Below are positions 1 through 8,495 of a stretch of 64,000 bases of DNA, one piece after another (positions within the stretch are counted from its first letter, which is position 1; each line of letters begins with the position of its first letter). Below the pieces are notes generated by a model, which made no database searches, was not told the DNA's origin, and saw only the letters and a list, made by a program, of their open reading frames with translations. The translations under genes and the position numbers were made by a program. Source of the stretch: DATHBD01 sp035296325. GTDB lineage: Bacteria > Actinomycetota > Actinomycetes > Mycobacteriales > Micromonosporaceae. The stretch covers positions 62,001-126,000 of the forward strand of contig DATHBD010000063.1 of NCBI GenBank assembly GCA_035296325.1, in the 5' to 3' direction.

Positions 1-362
1 TCCAGCCCGAAGCCGCCGTCGGCGACCGGCTTCGTGGACAGCTCCCAGGCCAGCGGAATCGCGCCCGCCTTGAAGTAGTCGCCGAACGAGAAGTTGCCGT
101 TCATCTGGAAGAACGTGCCGTGCCGGCTGGTCTTGCCGACCTCGTCGATGTCGGGAGTGCGGATGCACTTCTGCACGCTCACCGCCCGCTGGTACGGCGG
201 GGTCCGCTGGCCGAGGAAGTACGGCACGAACTGCACCATGCCCGCGTTGACGAACAGCAGGTTCGGATCGTCGACGGCGGGCAGCGGGGCGCTCGGCACC
301 GGCGTGTGGCCGTGCGCCTCGAAGTGGGCCAGGAACCGACGCTTGATCTCCGCTGTTCTCAT
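1..362 (-). CDS. alaS: Alanine--tRNA ligase, N-terminal part (runs off left edge)
   Basis: First ~120 residues of alanyl-tRNA synthetase, which charges tRNA-Ala in the cytoplasm. Class II catalytic-core hallmarks are readable: an opening MRTAEIKRRFL, then HGHTPVPSAPL, LLFVNAGMVQF and FFQMNGNFSFGDYFK. The ATG overlaps the stop codon of the upstream DUF6167 gene in an ATGA junction, so the two are probably translationally coupled. The rest of the gene lies beyond the left edge. The identification is firm; only completeness is unknown. Confidence 0.96.
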   Translation of the reverse strand, partial: MRTAEIKRRFLAHFEAHGHTPVPSAPLPAVDDPNLLFVNAGMVQFVPYFLGQRTPPYQRAVSVQKCIRTPDIDEVGKTSRHGTFFQMNGNFSFGDYFKAGAIPLAWELSTKPVADGGFGL

Positions 363-643
363 CGGACGTGCTTGCCTTCCTCCGGGTGCGGCGCGGTGTC
401 GAGACCGTCGTCGTCGAACGGCACGCCGTCGGCGAATGCGGCGGCGATCTCGGCCTCGCGCTCGGCCATGCCGTCACGGACGTCGGCGACGAACGTCCGC
501 ACGGACCCGACCAGGCCGGTCGCGGAGGTCCGCGCCGACGCGGCGAGACCCTGCGGCGTGTAGGCCTGCGCCTTCGCGGTCACCTTGCGGACCACGAGAG
601 CGCCGATGGCCAGACCGATCCCGAGCCACAGCATGCGCCGCAT
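359..643 (-). CDS. DUF6167-like small membrane protein
   Basis: A 94-residue protein with one hydrophobic segment near the N-terminus (WLGIGLAIGALVV, ~5-18) and a soluble, acidic C-terminal half. Small proteins of this kind, annotated DUF6167, sit just upstream of alaS in actinomycetes, and the position here fits. Its function is unknown. The stop overlaps the alaS start by 4 bp. The start is an ATG followed by MRRMLWLG. Confidence 0.75.
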   Translation of the reverse strand: MRRMLWLGIGLAIGALVVRKVTAKAQAYTPQGLAASARTSATGLVGSVRTFVADVRDGMAEREAEIAAAFADGVPFDDDGLDTAPHPEEGKHVR

Positions 644-708
644 GGCTCATCCCCTTCTACGCAATTTTCCGGCCGCACAGCGTGGCGGCGGCTCTTCCCC
701 GGGCGACG

Positions 709-1173
709 TCACTGCATGGAACGGCCGGCGGCGCGGCGCTTCTGCTTGAGTTCCGCGCGCACCTCGGTCTCGTCATTGGCGCGGCGGCGGTTGGCGGCGG
801 CCTTGCGCACGCCGTAGCCGAATGCCGCCACCTTCACGATCGGGTTGGCGGCCGCCGCGCTGACCACTGTGGACAGGTTCGCCACGTTGGCGCTGACGTG
901 CTGCACGTTCTCCGCGATGTGGTCCACCCGGGCCAGCTCCATGTTGACGCCGTCCAGCGTGGTGTGCACCTGGACCAGCGCGGTGTTCACGTTGCCGATC
1001 GTGGTGTTGACGTTGGCGAGCATGGGCCCGGTCTGGTCCGCCACGTCGCGCAGCGCGACCGTCGCCGCGTCCACGGTGTGCCGCAGTCGCAGGATCGGCA
1101 CCGCCAGCACCAGGACCAGCATGGCGAAGGCCCCTGCCGCGACGAGCGCCGCGATACCCCCAGCGTTTGACAC
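709..1173 (-). CDS. DUF948 domain membrane protein
   Basis: About 154 residues. An N-terminal transmembrane helix (GGIAALVAAGAFAMLVLVLA) is followed by a long heptad-like stretch of alternating V/T/N/L residues typical of DUF948, a bacterial family with coiled-coil, chemotaxis-receptor-like helices and no assigned role. I chose the GTG start because a GGGGAGA ribosome-binding sequence lies about 6 nt upstream; the frame stays open for another 45 codons but that part has no membrane-protein character. It lies between rarA and DUF6167/alaS, a usual actinobacterial order. The C-terminus is basic (KQKRRAAGRSMQ). Confidence 0.75.
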   Translation of the reverse strand: MSNAGGIAALVAAGAFAMLVLVLAVPILRLRHTVDAATVALRDVADQTGPMLANVNTTIGNVNTALVQVHTTLDGVNMELARVDHIAENVQHVSANVANLSTVVSAAAANPIVKVAAFGYGVRKAAANRRRANDETEVRAELKQKRRAAGRSMQ

Positions 1174-1288
1174 GCCAATCTCCCCTTCGGACCCGCCCGA
1201 CTCACCAACGGAGGAGACCTTACCGTTCGTGACGACGCGGCGCGCTTCGGCCGCCCCCGTGTCGCGCCGGGGCCCCGAACCGGCGGCG

Positions 1289-2701
1289 TCAGCCCGGGGT
1301 CCCGCCATCCTCCGGGGCGCCGCGCACGATCCGCCGCAGGCGGGGCAGCCGCTCCGCGACCGCCCGCTCCGCGCCGTGACCGGCCGGCTGGTAGTACTCC
1401 CGGTGCACGAGGCCCTCCGGGGCGTACCGCTGGGTCACCACGCCGCGCGGATCGTCGTGCGGGTACCGGTACCCCGAGCCGTGCCCGAGCCCGCGCGCGC
1501 CGGCATAGTGGGCGTCGCGCAGGTGCGCCGGCACGCTGCCGCCGAGCCCGGACCGGACGTCGGCCATCGCCGCCCCGAGAGCGGCGGTCACCGCGTTCGA
1601 CTTGGGCGCCGTGGCCAGGTGGATCACCGCCTGGGCCAGGTTGAGCTGCACCTCCGGCAGGCCGACGTACTCCACCGCGTGCGCGGCGGCGGTGGCGACG
1701 GCCAGGGCGCCGGGGTCCGCAAGCCCGACGTCCTCACTCGCGAAGATCACCATCCGTCGGGCGATGAACCGCGCGTCCTCCCCAGCCACCAGCATCCGGG
1801 CCAGCCAGTGCAGCGCGGCGTCCACGTCCGAGCCGCGCATGCTCTTGATGAACGCGCTCACGACGTCGTAGTGCGCGTCCCCGTCGCGGTCGTAGCGCAG
1901 TGCCGCGACGTCGACGGCCTGCTCGGCGGTCGCCAGGTCGATCTCCGCCGCCCGCTGCGCCGCCGCGGCCGATGCGGCCGCCTCGAGCGCGGTGAGCGCC
2001 TTGCGGACGTCGCCACCGGCGAGCCGGACGAGGTGGTCCTCCGCGTCGGGAGCGAGGGTCACCGTGCCGTCCAGGCCGCGCGAATCGGTGAGCGCCCGCC
2101 GGACCAGCGCCCGCACCGCATCGTCAGCGAGCGGCTGGAGGGTCAGCAGGACGCAGCGCGACAGCAGCGGCGAGATGACCGAGAAGTACGGGTTCTCAGT
2201 GGTGGCGGCGAGCAGCGTGATGGTGCGGTCCTCGACGGCGGAGAGCAGCGAGTCCTGCTGGGTCTTGCTGAACCGGTGCACCTCGTCGATGAAGAGCACG
2301 GTCGCCGCCCCGCCGGAGCGGCGGGACCGGCGCGCCGAGTCGATCACGGCGCGGACGTCCTTCACGCCTGCGGACAGCGCGGACAGCGCCACGAACCGCC
2401 GTTCCGAGGCGCCGGCGACCAGGTGCGCGATGGTGGTCTTTCCGGATCCCGGCGGGCCCCAGAGGATCACCGACATCGGCGAGCGCCCGGTCACCAGCTG
2501 CCGCAGCGGCGCACCGGGGGCCAGCAGGTGCTCCTGTCCGACCAGCTCGTCGATCATCGCGGGGCGCATCCGCACCGCGAGCGGCGCATCCGGCGGTGGC
2601 GCGGCGAACCCACCGGCCTCCGGCTCCGGCGCGCCACGGCGGCGCGCGCCCCCGCCGCCACCGCCGCCGTCGTCAATGTCGAACAGGCCGACCTCATCCA
2701 C
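1289..2701 (-). CDS. rarA: Replication-associated recombination protein A (RarA/MgsA AAA+ ATPase)
   Basis: 470 residues, the usual length for RarA, an AAA+ clamp-loader-like ATPase that acts at stalled replication forks. Seen: a Gly/Pro-rich N-terminus (residues 11-40), the VRMRP and VGQEHLL motifs, Walker A GPPGSGKTT at ~82-90, Walker B with FIDEVHRFSKTQQD, sensor 1 ATTENPYF, and the C-terminal tetramerisation region with VIFASEDVGLADP and LGHGSGYRYPHDDP. The start is GTG. It is separated from upstream aspS by a hairpin terminator, so it is probably transcribed independently. Confidence 0.95.
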   Translation of the reverse strand: MDEVGLFDIDDGGGGGGGARRRGAPEPEAGGFAAPPPDAPLAVRMRPAMIDELVGQEHLLAPGAPLRQLVTGRSPMSVILWGPPGSGKTTIAHLVAGASERRFVALSALSAGVKDVRAVIDSARRSRRSGGAATVLFIDEVHRFSKTQQDSLLSAVEDRTITLLAATTENPYFSVISPLLSRCVLLTLQPLADDAVRALVRRALTDSRGLDGTVTLAPDAEDHLVRLAGGDVRKALTALEAAASAAAAQRAAEIDLATAEQAVDVAALRYDRDGDAHYDVVSAFIKSMRGSDVDAALHWLARMLVAGEDARFIARRMVIFASEDVGLADPGALAVATAAAHAVEYVGLPEVQLNLAQAVIHLATAPKSNAVTAALGAAMADVRSGLGGSVPAHLRDAHYAGARGLGHGSGYRYPHDDPRGVVTQRYAPEGLVHREYYQPAGHGAERAVAERLPRLRRIVRGAPEDGGTPG

Positions 2702-2905
2702 GCGATGACCCTACCGATCCGGTTTGCCGCCGGGGGTGCGCCGCACTCCTGGCCCGTGGACACGCTCGTTCGTCGACATGCAGGAAAAGCACCGAATACG
2801 GCCACCATGACGTACCTGGCGCACATGCCGATGGCGCGCTCGGCGTGTCGCACCGGCGTGGCGCCGGCCCGCTCGCGGCAAGCAACCGGCAGGCGAGCCG
2901 GTAGG

Positions 2906-2931
2906 GCCCGCCGGTACGCGGGCCGGCGGGC
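2906..2931 (-). terminator. Rho-independent-type hairpin downstream of aspS
   Basis: Arms GCCCGCCGG and CCGGCGGGC form a 9-bp perfect G+C stem with an 8-nt loop, starting 22 bp beyond the aspS stop. There is no U-run, which is common for actinobacterial terminators. Confidence 0.6.
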
Positions 2932-2953
2932 GCGAGGTCAGGCAGGCGCTGGG

Positions 2954-4774
2954 TCAGGCCGGCGCGACCGGCGCGGCCACACCCGTCGTACCCGCGGCGG
3001 CGGTGCCGGGTGGCTGGGGCTTGCCGTCGATGCCGGCCTCCAGCCGCTGCTGCGCGGTGATCGGCGTCGGCGCGCTGGTCAACGGGTCGAAGCCGCCCCG
3101 GGTCTTCGGGAAGGCGATCACCTCGCGGATCGACTCCGCCCCGGCGAGCAGCATGCAGGCCCGGTCCCAGCCGAACGCGATACCGCCGTGCGGAGGCGCG
3201 CCGTACTTGAACGCCTCCAGCAGGAACCCGAACTTGTCGTTCGCCTCCTGCTCGGAGATGCCGAGCAGGTTGAAGACCCGGCGCTGCACGTCACCGCGGT
3301 GGATACGGATCGAGCCACCACCGAGTTCGTTGCCGTTGCAGACGATGTCGTACGCGTACGCGAGCGCATCGGCGGGCGCGGACTCCAGTCGGTCCAGCCA
3401 CGCCGCGGTCGGCGAGGTGAACGGATGATGCACCGCGCTCCAACCCGTACCGCCGCCGTCGAGCTCCACCGGCTCGAACATCGGCCAGTCGGTCACCCAG
3501 CAGAACGCCCACGCGTCGGGATCGGCGAGGCCGGCCCGACGGGCGATCTCGACCCGCGCCGCGCCGAGCAGCTCCTGCGCCTCGCGCCGCTGGGCGGCGG
3601 CCGCGAAGAAGATCGCGTCGCCGGGCTTGGCGCCCACCGCGTCGGCCAGCCCGCCGAGGTGCTCGGCAGAGAGGTTCTTGGCGACCGGCCCCCGCGCCTC
3701 GCCGGTCTCCGCGTCCAGCACCACGTAGGCCAGTCCCCGGGCGCCGCGCGCCTTCGCCCAGTCCTGCCAGCCGTCCAGCTCCTTGCGGGTCTGGGCAGCG
3801 CCGCCGGGCATCACCACCGCGCCGACGTATCCGCCGGCCGCGATGGCGCCGGCGAACACCCGGAACTCGGTCCCGCGCAGGTACCCGGTCAGCTCGGTCA
3901 GCTCCACGCCGTAGCGCAGGTCGGGCTTGTCCGAGCCGTACCGCGCCATCGCCTCGTGCCAGGTGATCCGTGGGATGGGGTGGGTGATCTCGTGGCCGGC
4001 CAGCTCGCGCCACAGCGCGCCGACGATCGCCTCGCCCAGCTCCATCACGTCATCCTCGGTCACGAAGGACATCTCGATGTCGAGCTGGGTGAACTCCGGC
4101 TGCCGGTCGGAGCGGAAGTCCTCGTCGCGGTAGCAGCGGGCGATCTGGTAGTACCGCTCCATCCCGGCCACCATCAGCAACTGCTTGAACAGCTGGGGTG
4201 ACTGGGGCAGCGCATACCAGGAACCGGGCTGCAGTCGGACCGGCACCAGGAAGTCGCGCGCCCCTTCCGGCGTGGACCGGGTCAGCGTGGGCGTCTCGAT
4301 CTCGAGGAAGTCCCGCTCGTGCAGCAGGGTGCGCGCGATCGCGTTGGCCCGGCTGCGCAGCCGGAGGGCGTTGCCCGGCCCACTGCGCCGCAGGTCCAGG
4401 TACCGGTACTTCAGCCGGATGTCGTCGCCGGCGTCCACGGCGTCGTCGATCGGCAAGGGCAGCGGCGCGGACTCGGAGAGGATCTCCAGCTCGGCGGCCA
4501 CCACCTCGACCTCGCCGGTGGGCAGTTCCGGGTTCTCGTTGCCCTCCGGCCGGCGCTGCACCGTGCCGACGACCCGGACGCAGTACTCGTTGCGGAGCGC
4601 GTGCGCGATCTCCATGCCCTCCCGGAAGACCACCTGCGCCACGCCCGAGCCGTCCCGGAGATCCACGAAGATCACGCCGCCGTGATCACGCCGACGGGCC
4701 ACCCACCCGGCGAGCGTTACGGTCGTTCCGGCGTCCGGGGCGCGCAGCACCCCGGCGTTCGCAGTACGGATCAC
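2954..4774 (-). CDS. aspS: Aspartate--tRNA ligase (probably AspRS/AsnRS non-discriminating type)
   Basis: About 606 residues, the bacterial AspRS length. Order: N-terminal OB-fold anticodon-binding domain (VTLAGWVARRRDHGGVIFVDLRD), class II core with RSTPEGARDFLVPVR and FKQLLMVAGMERYYQIARC, a GAD insertion domain, and motif 3 (GIAFGWDRACMLL). I chose the GTG (VIRTANAG) because GAGGGG lies 9 nt before it; the in-frame ATG three codons earlier abuts the same purines and is too close. Still longer readings to 4846 are possible. Whether it also charges tRNA-Asn cannot be decided without seeing asnS or gatCAB elsewhere. Confidence 0.95.
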   Translation of the reverse strand: MIRTANAGVLRAPDAGTTVTLAGWVARRRDHGGVIFVDLRDGSGVAQVVFREGMEIAHALRNEYCVRVVGTVQRRPEGNENPELPTGEVEVVAAELEILSESAPLPLPIDDAVDAGDDIRLKYRYLDLRRSGPGNALRLRSRANAIARTLLHERDFLEIETPTLTRSTPEGARDFLVPVRLQPGSWYALPQSPQLFKQLLMVAGMERYYQIARCYRDEDFRSDRQPEFTQLDIEMSFVTEDDVMELGEAIVGALWRELAGHEITHPIPRITWHEAMARYGSDKPDLRYGVELTELTGYLRGTEFRVFAGAIAAGGYVGAVVMPGGAAQTRKELDGWQDWAKARGARGLAYVVLDAETGEARGPVAKNLSAEHLGGLADAVGAKPGDAIFFAAAAQRREAQELLGAARVEIARRAGLADPDAWAFCWVTDWPMFEPVELDGGGTGWSAVHHPFTSPTAAWLDRLESAPADALAYAYDIVCNGNELGGGSIRIHRGDVQRRVFNLLGISEQEANDKFGFLLEAFKYGAPPHGGIAFGWDRACMLLAGAESIREVIAFPKTRGGFDPLTSAPTPITAQQRLEAGIDGKPQPPGTAAAGTTGVAAPVAPA

Positions 4775-4872
4775 GTCGAGCATCCCCTCGTACGGTTCGG
4801 TCCGGGCCATTCTCGCATCGTCCGCATCCGGTATACCGTCCAGCACGCTGCCCCCATCCGCGAAGGAGCCCG

Positions 4873-5418
4873 ATGCCCTGGTTACTGGACGAGTTGCTGC
4901 CGACCTTCGACTTCCGGACCCGCTACACCCGCCGCATCGCGGCGAGCCCCGCAGCGGTGTGGAACGCGCTGGAGGCGCTAACCATCGAGGTGCTGCCAGT
5001 CACCCGGCTGTTGATGACCATCCGCTCGGTGGGCCGGGTGCGGCTGTCCGGGCCGTTCGTGGCGAACGCGCCGATGCCGGTGCTTGCCACCGACCCGGGC
5101 CGGGAGATGGTGAACGGCGGCGTCGCGCAGTTCTGGCGCCTGCGGCCGCCGGCCGCCCCGGTGCCACCCGGCGACGCGGCGGCGTTCGCGGCATTCACCC
5201 GTCCGGGGTGGGCCAAGGCCGCGATGAGCTTCCAACTGACCCCCGACGGGCCCGGGACGGTCCTGGCCGCGGAGACCCGCGTGGTCGCCACCGACCCGGC
5301 GGCACGACGCGCCTTCGCCCGGTACTGGCTGCTCATCCGGGCCGGTGGAGCCGGCTTCATCCGGCTGGAACTGCTGCGCGCGGTGGCCCGGCGAGCGGAG
5401 GCGCGCCGATCTCACTGA
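4873..5418 (+). CDS. SRPBCC-like conserved hypothetical protein
   Basis: 181 residues beginning MPWLLDELLPTFDF, with AAGGAG 6 nt upstream of the ATG. The pattern RRIAASPAAVWNALEAL near residue 20 followed by alternating strands and a C-terminal helix (ARRAFARYWLLIRAGGAGFIRLELLRAV) resembles the START/SRPBCC ligand-binding fold. No catalytic motif is visible and I do not assign a function. It is divergent from aspS and ends just before the urease operon; the GlnR-like box overlaps its 3' end. Confidence 0.7.
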   Translation: MPWLLDELLPTFDFRTRYTRRIAASPAAVWNALEALTIEVLPVTRLLMTIRSVGRVRLSGPFVANAPMPVLATDPGREMVNGGVAQFWRLRPPAAPVPPGDAAAFAAFTRPGWAKAAMSFQLTPDGPGTVLAAETRVVATDPAARRAFARYWLLIRAGGAGFIRLELLRAVARRAEARRSH

Positions 5419-5419
5419 T

Positions 5420-5435
5420 GTAATCGGCTGGAAAC
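5420..5435 (+). promoter_or_regulatory. Candidate GlnR box upstream of ureA
   Basis: GTAAT-CGGCTG-GAAAC fits the actinobacterial GlnR half-site pair (gTnAc-n6-GaAAc) with exact 6-nt spacing and a perfect GAAAC. It lies 46 bp before the ureA ATG. GlnR controls urease genes in several actinomycetes, so this is a plausible nitrogen-control site. Only one a/b pair is visible. Confidence 0.45.
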
Positions 5436-5481
5436 GTGTGCCTGCGAAGATCCCAGCGGCCACGACCACCCGGAGGTGCTG

Positions 5482-5784
5482 ATGTTTCTGACCCGCCATG
5501 AGCAGGAGCGGCTCCTGGTCCACGTGGCCGCGGACGTGGCGCAGAAGCGGCGGGCCCGAGGGCTGCGCCTGAACTACCCGGAGGCGGTCGCGGTGATCAC
5601 GGCGTACCTGTTGGAGGGGGCGCGGGACGGCCGTACCGTCGCGGAACTGATGGACGCGGGCCGCGGTGTGCTCACCCGCGACGACGTCCTCGACGGCGTG
5701 CCGGAGATGCTGGCCGAAGTGCAGGTCGAAGCCACCTTCCCGGACGGTACGAAGCTGGTCACCGTGCACGGGCCGATCTCATGA
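5482..5784 (+). CDS. ureA: Urease subunit gamma
   Basis: 100 residues, exactly the usual UreA length. It is a structural subunit of the nickel urease that hydrolyses urea to ammonia and carbamate. Opening MFLTRHEQERLLVHVAADVA, then LNYPEAVAVITAYLLEGARDG and VEATFPDGTKLVTVHGPI are family signatures. CGGAGG lies 6 nt before the ATG; a GTG two codons earlier is too close to the ribosome-binding site. It is first in a compact ureABCFGD operon and overlaps ureB by 4 bp. Confidence 0.98.
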   Translation: MFLTRHEQERLLVHVAADVAQKRRARGLRLNYPEAVAVITAYLLEGARDGRTVAELMDAGRGVLTRDDVLDGVPEMLAEVQVEATFPDGTKLVTVHGPIS

Positions 5785-6125
5785 TCCCGGGCGAGATCCT
5801 GCCCGGAGCGGGCGAGGTGCCGATCAACGAGGGTCGTCCGGTGCTGACGGTGAGCGTGGTCAATACCGGGGACCGACCGGTCCAGGTCGGGTCGCACTAC
5901 CACTTCGCCGAGTCCAACCCGGCACTCGAGTTCGACCGGTCGACCGCGTGGGGGCACCGGCTGGCCGTGCCGGCCGGCACGTCCGTGCGCTTCGAACCGG
6001 GCATCGGCCGGGAGGTCGACCTGGTGCCGTTCGGTGGCCTGCGGGTCGTGGCCGGGCTACGCGGCGAATGCGCCGGTCCGCTGGACGCCGCGACCGCTAC
6101 CGACGCCGACCGGAGTACCCGATGA
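5781..6125 (+). CDS. ureB: Urease subunit beta
   Basis: 114 residues. Typical UreB signatures: MIPGEILPG at the start, INEGRP, VVNTGDRPVQVGSHYHFAE and a C-terminal GGLRVVAGLRG. Its ATG overlaps the ureA stop (ATGA), and its own stop overlaps the ureC start in the same way, implying coupled synthesis of the three structural subunits. Confidence 0.98.
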   Translation: MIPGEILPGAGEVPINEGRPVLTVSVVNTGDRPVQVGSHYHFAESNPALEFDRSTAWGHRLAVPAGTSVRFEPGIGREVDLVPFGGLRVVAGLRGECAGPLDAATATDADRSTR

Positions 6126-7831
6126 GCACGCTGGACCGGCGGCGCTACGCCGCGCTCTACGGCCCCACCGTCGGCGACCGCATCCGGCTGGCCGACACCA
6201 ACCTGCTCATCGAGGTGGAGCGGGACGACTGCGCCGGCGGCGACGAGGCCGTCTTCGGCGGCGGCAAGGTGATCCGCGAGTCGATGGGCCAGTCCCGGGC
6301 GACCCGTGGCGAAGGCACGCCGGACACGGTCATCACCGGGGCGGTGATCCTCGACCACTGGGGCGTGGTGAAGGCCGACGTCGGCATCCGCGACGGCCGC
6401 ATCGTCGCGATCGGCCGCGCCGGCAACCCGGACACGATGGACGGCGTCCACCCCGACCTGGTGATCGGCCCGTGCACCGAGATCATCGCCGGTAACGGCA
6501 GGATCCTGACCGCCGGCGCGGTGGACTGCCACGTCCACCTGATCTGCCCGCAGATCATCGAGGAGGCGCTGGCCTCCGGCATCACCACGCTGATCGGCGG
6601 TGGCACCGGGCCGGCCGAAGGCACCAAGGCGACCACCGTGACGCCCGGACCGTGGCACCTGGCCCGGATGCTCGAGGCGATGGACCCCTGGCCGGTGAAC
6701 ATCCTGCTGCTGGGCAAGGGCAACACGGTGTCGCAGGAAGCGATGTGGGAGCAGCTCAGGGCCGGTGCCGGCGGATTCAAGCTGCACGAGGACTGGGGCA
6801 CCACGCCAGCGGCGATCGACGCCTGCCTGACTGTGGCGGACGCCTCGGGCGTCCAGGTCGCCATCCACACCGACACGCTCAACGAGGCCGGCTTCGTCGA
6901 GGACACCCTGCGTGCGATCGGCGGCCGCGCGATCCACGCCTACCACACCGAGGGCGCCGGCGGCGGGCACGCGCCGGACATCATCACCGTGGCCTCGTAC
7001 CCGAACGTGCTGCCCTCCTCCACCAACCCCACCCGGCCGTACACCCGCAACACGCTCGACGAGCACCTCGACATGCTGATGGTCTGCCACCACCTCAACC
7101 CGACCGTGCCCGAGGATCTGGCCTTCGCGGAGAGCCGGATCCGACCGTCCACAATGGCCGCCGAGGATCTGCTGCACGACCTGGGCGCGATCTCGATCAT
7201 CGGCTCGGACTCGCAGGCCATGGGCCGGGTCGGTGAGGTGATCCTGCGGACCTGGCAGACCGCGCACGTGATGAAGGCGCGGCGCGGCGCGCTGCCCGGC
7301 GACGGGGCGGCCGACAACACCCGCGCGCGGCGCTACGTCGCCAAGTACACGATCTGCCCGGCGGTCGCCCACGGGATCGACGGCGAGGTCGGCTCCGTGG
7401 AGCCGGGCAAGCTGGCCGACCTGGTGCTGTGGGATCCGGCGTTCTTCGGCGTCCGGCCGCATGCCGTGATCAAGGGCGGCATGATCGCCTGGGCCGCGAT
7501 GGGCGACGCGAACGCCTCCATCCCGACCCCGCAGCCGGTGCTGCCGCGGCCGATGTTCGGGGCGTACGGCGCCGCGCCGGCGGCCACCAGCCTCGCGTTC
7601 GTCGCCCCGGCCGCGATCGACGCGCTGCTCGCCGACCGGCTCGCGGTCCGCCGCCGGCTCGCGCCGGTCGCGGACGTACGCCGGCGAGGCAAGGCCGACC
7701 TGCCCGGCAACGACGCGACGCCACGCATCGAGGTGGATCCCGACACGTTCACCGTCCGCATCGACGGCGAGGTCATCGAGCCCGAGCCGGTCGCCGAGCT
7801 GCCGATGGCGCAGCGCTACTTCCTTTTCTGA
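6122..7831 (+). CDS. ureC: Urease subunit alpha (catalytic)
   Basis: 569 residues, full length. The nickel-site ligands are all present: H137 and H139 in DCHVHLICPQ, the lysine to be carbamylated K220 in GGFKLHEDWG, H249 (VAIHTDTLNE), H275 (AYHTEGAGGGH) and D363 (IIGSDSQAMGR). The mobile-flap Cys322 and catalytic His323 are in MLMVCHHLNP. The enzyme should be active if nickel is loaded by the accessory proteins. The start ATG overlaps the ureB stop by 4 bp. Confidence 0.98.
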   Translation: MSTLDRRRYAALYGPTVGDRIRLADTNLLIEVERDDCAGGDEAVFGGGKVIRESMGQSRATRGEGTPDTVITGAVILDHWGVVKADVGIRDGRIVAIGRAGNPDTMDGVHPDLVIGPCTEIIAGNGRILTAGAVDCHVHLICPQIIEEALASGITTLIGGGTGPAEGTKATTVTPGPWHLARMLEAMDPWPVNILLLGKGNTVSQEAMWEQLRAGAGGFKLHEDWGTTPAAIDACLTVADASGVQVAIHTDTLNEAGFVEDTLRAIGGRAIHAYHTEGAGGGHAPDIITVASYPNVLPSSTNPTRPYTRNTLDEHLDMLMVCHHLNPTVPEDLAFAESRIRPSTMAAEDLLHDLGAISIIGSDSQAMGRVGEVILRTWQTAHVMKARRGALPGDGAADNTRARRYVAKYTICPAVAHGIDGEVGSVEPGKLADLVLWDPAFFGVRPHAVIKGGMIAWAAMGDANASIPTPQPVLPRPMFGAYGAAPAATSLAFVAPAAIDALLADRLAVRRRLAPVADVRRRGKADLPGNDATPRIEVDPDTFTVRIDGEVIEPEPVAELPMAQRYFLF

Positions 7832-7841
7832 GCACCCCACC

Positions 7842-8495
7842 ATGCCAGCGCCACTCACCACCCTGCTCCTGCTCGCCGACGGCCGGTTGCCGGCCGGTGG
7901 CCACGCCCACTCCGGCGGGTTGGAGGCGGCGGTGGCCGCCGGGCGGGTGCGCGACGCCGACGACCTCACCGAGTTCCTCCGCGGCCGGCTCGCCACCGCC
8001 GGCCTGGTCGCCGCCGCCTTCACCGCCGCCGCCTGCACGGCACCCGCCGAGGCGGTGCCGCTCCTGGACGCCGAACTCGACGCGCGCACGCCCTCGCCCG
8101 CGCTGCGGCGCGCCTCCCGGCAGCAGGGCCGGGCCGTGCTGCGCGCCGGTCGGGCGATCTGGTCGCTACCCGGGCAGCCAGCCCAGGCGCACCAGCCGGT
8201 CGCGCTCGGCCTGGTCGCCGCGATGGCCGGGCTGGACGCGCTGCAGGCCGCCACGATCGCGGCGTACGGCTCGGTCAGCGGCCCGTCCAGCGCGGCGGTG
8301 CGGCTGCTCGGCCTCGACCCGTACCGTGCCTACGCCATCGTCGCCGGGCTGGCCGAGGCGTGCGACGACATCGCGGCGCGCGCCGCCGCGGCGGCGTACG
8401 GCCCGATCGAGCACCTGCCGTCGGCGGGTGCCCCACTGCTCGACATTTCCGCCGAGGTCCACGCCAGTTGGGAGGTGCGTCTCTTTGCCTCCTGA
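7842..8495 (+). CDS. ureF: Urease accessory protein UreF
   Basis: 217 residues. UreF is part of the UreD/F/G chaperone complex that activates urease and gates GTP hydrolysis by UreG. Seen: LLLLADGRLPAGGHAHSGGLE at the N-terminus, a family hallmark, and an all-helical, alanine-rich remainder. It starts 10 bp after ureC and overlaps ureG by 11 bp. Confidence 0.93.
   Translation: MPAPLTTLLLLADGRLPAGGHAHSGGLEAAVAAGRVRDADDLTEFLRGRLATAGLVAAAFTAAACTAPAEAVPLLDAELDARTPSPALRRASRQQGRAVLRAGRAIWSLPGQPAQAHQPVALGLVAAMAGLDALQAATIAAYGSVSGPSSAAVRLLGLDPYRAYAIVAGLAEACDDIAARAAAAAYGPIEHLPSAGAPLLDISAEVHASWEVRLFAS

Noticed and set aside
845..4201. Very long open frame on the plus strand opposite rarA and aspS
   Set aside because: It is an antisense frame caused by G/C third positions. 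It shows Arg/Gly/Ala-rich sequence without domains, while the minus strand codes two complete conserved proteins.
5897..8254. Long minus-strand open frame opposite ureC and ureF
   Set aside because: Antisense shadow of urease genes; composition is His/Arg/Val-rich without recognisable motifs.
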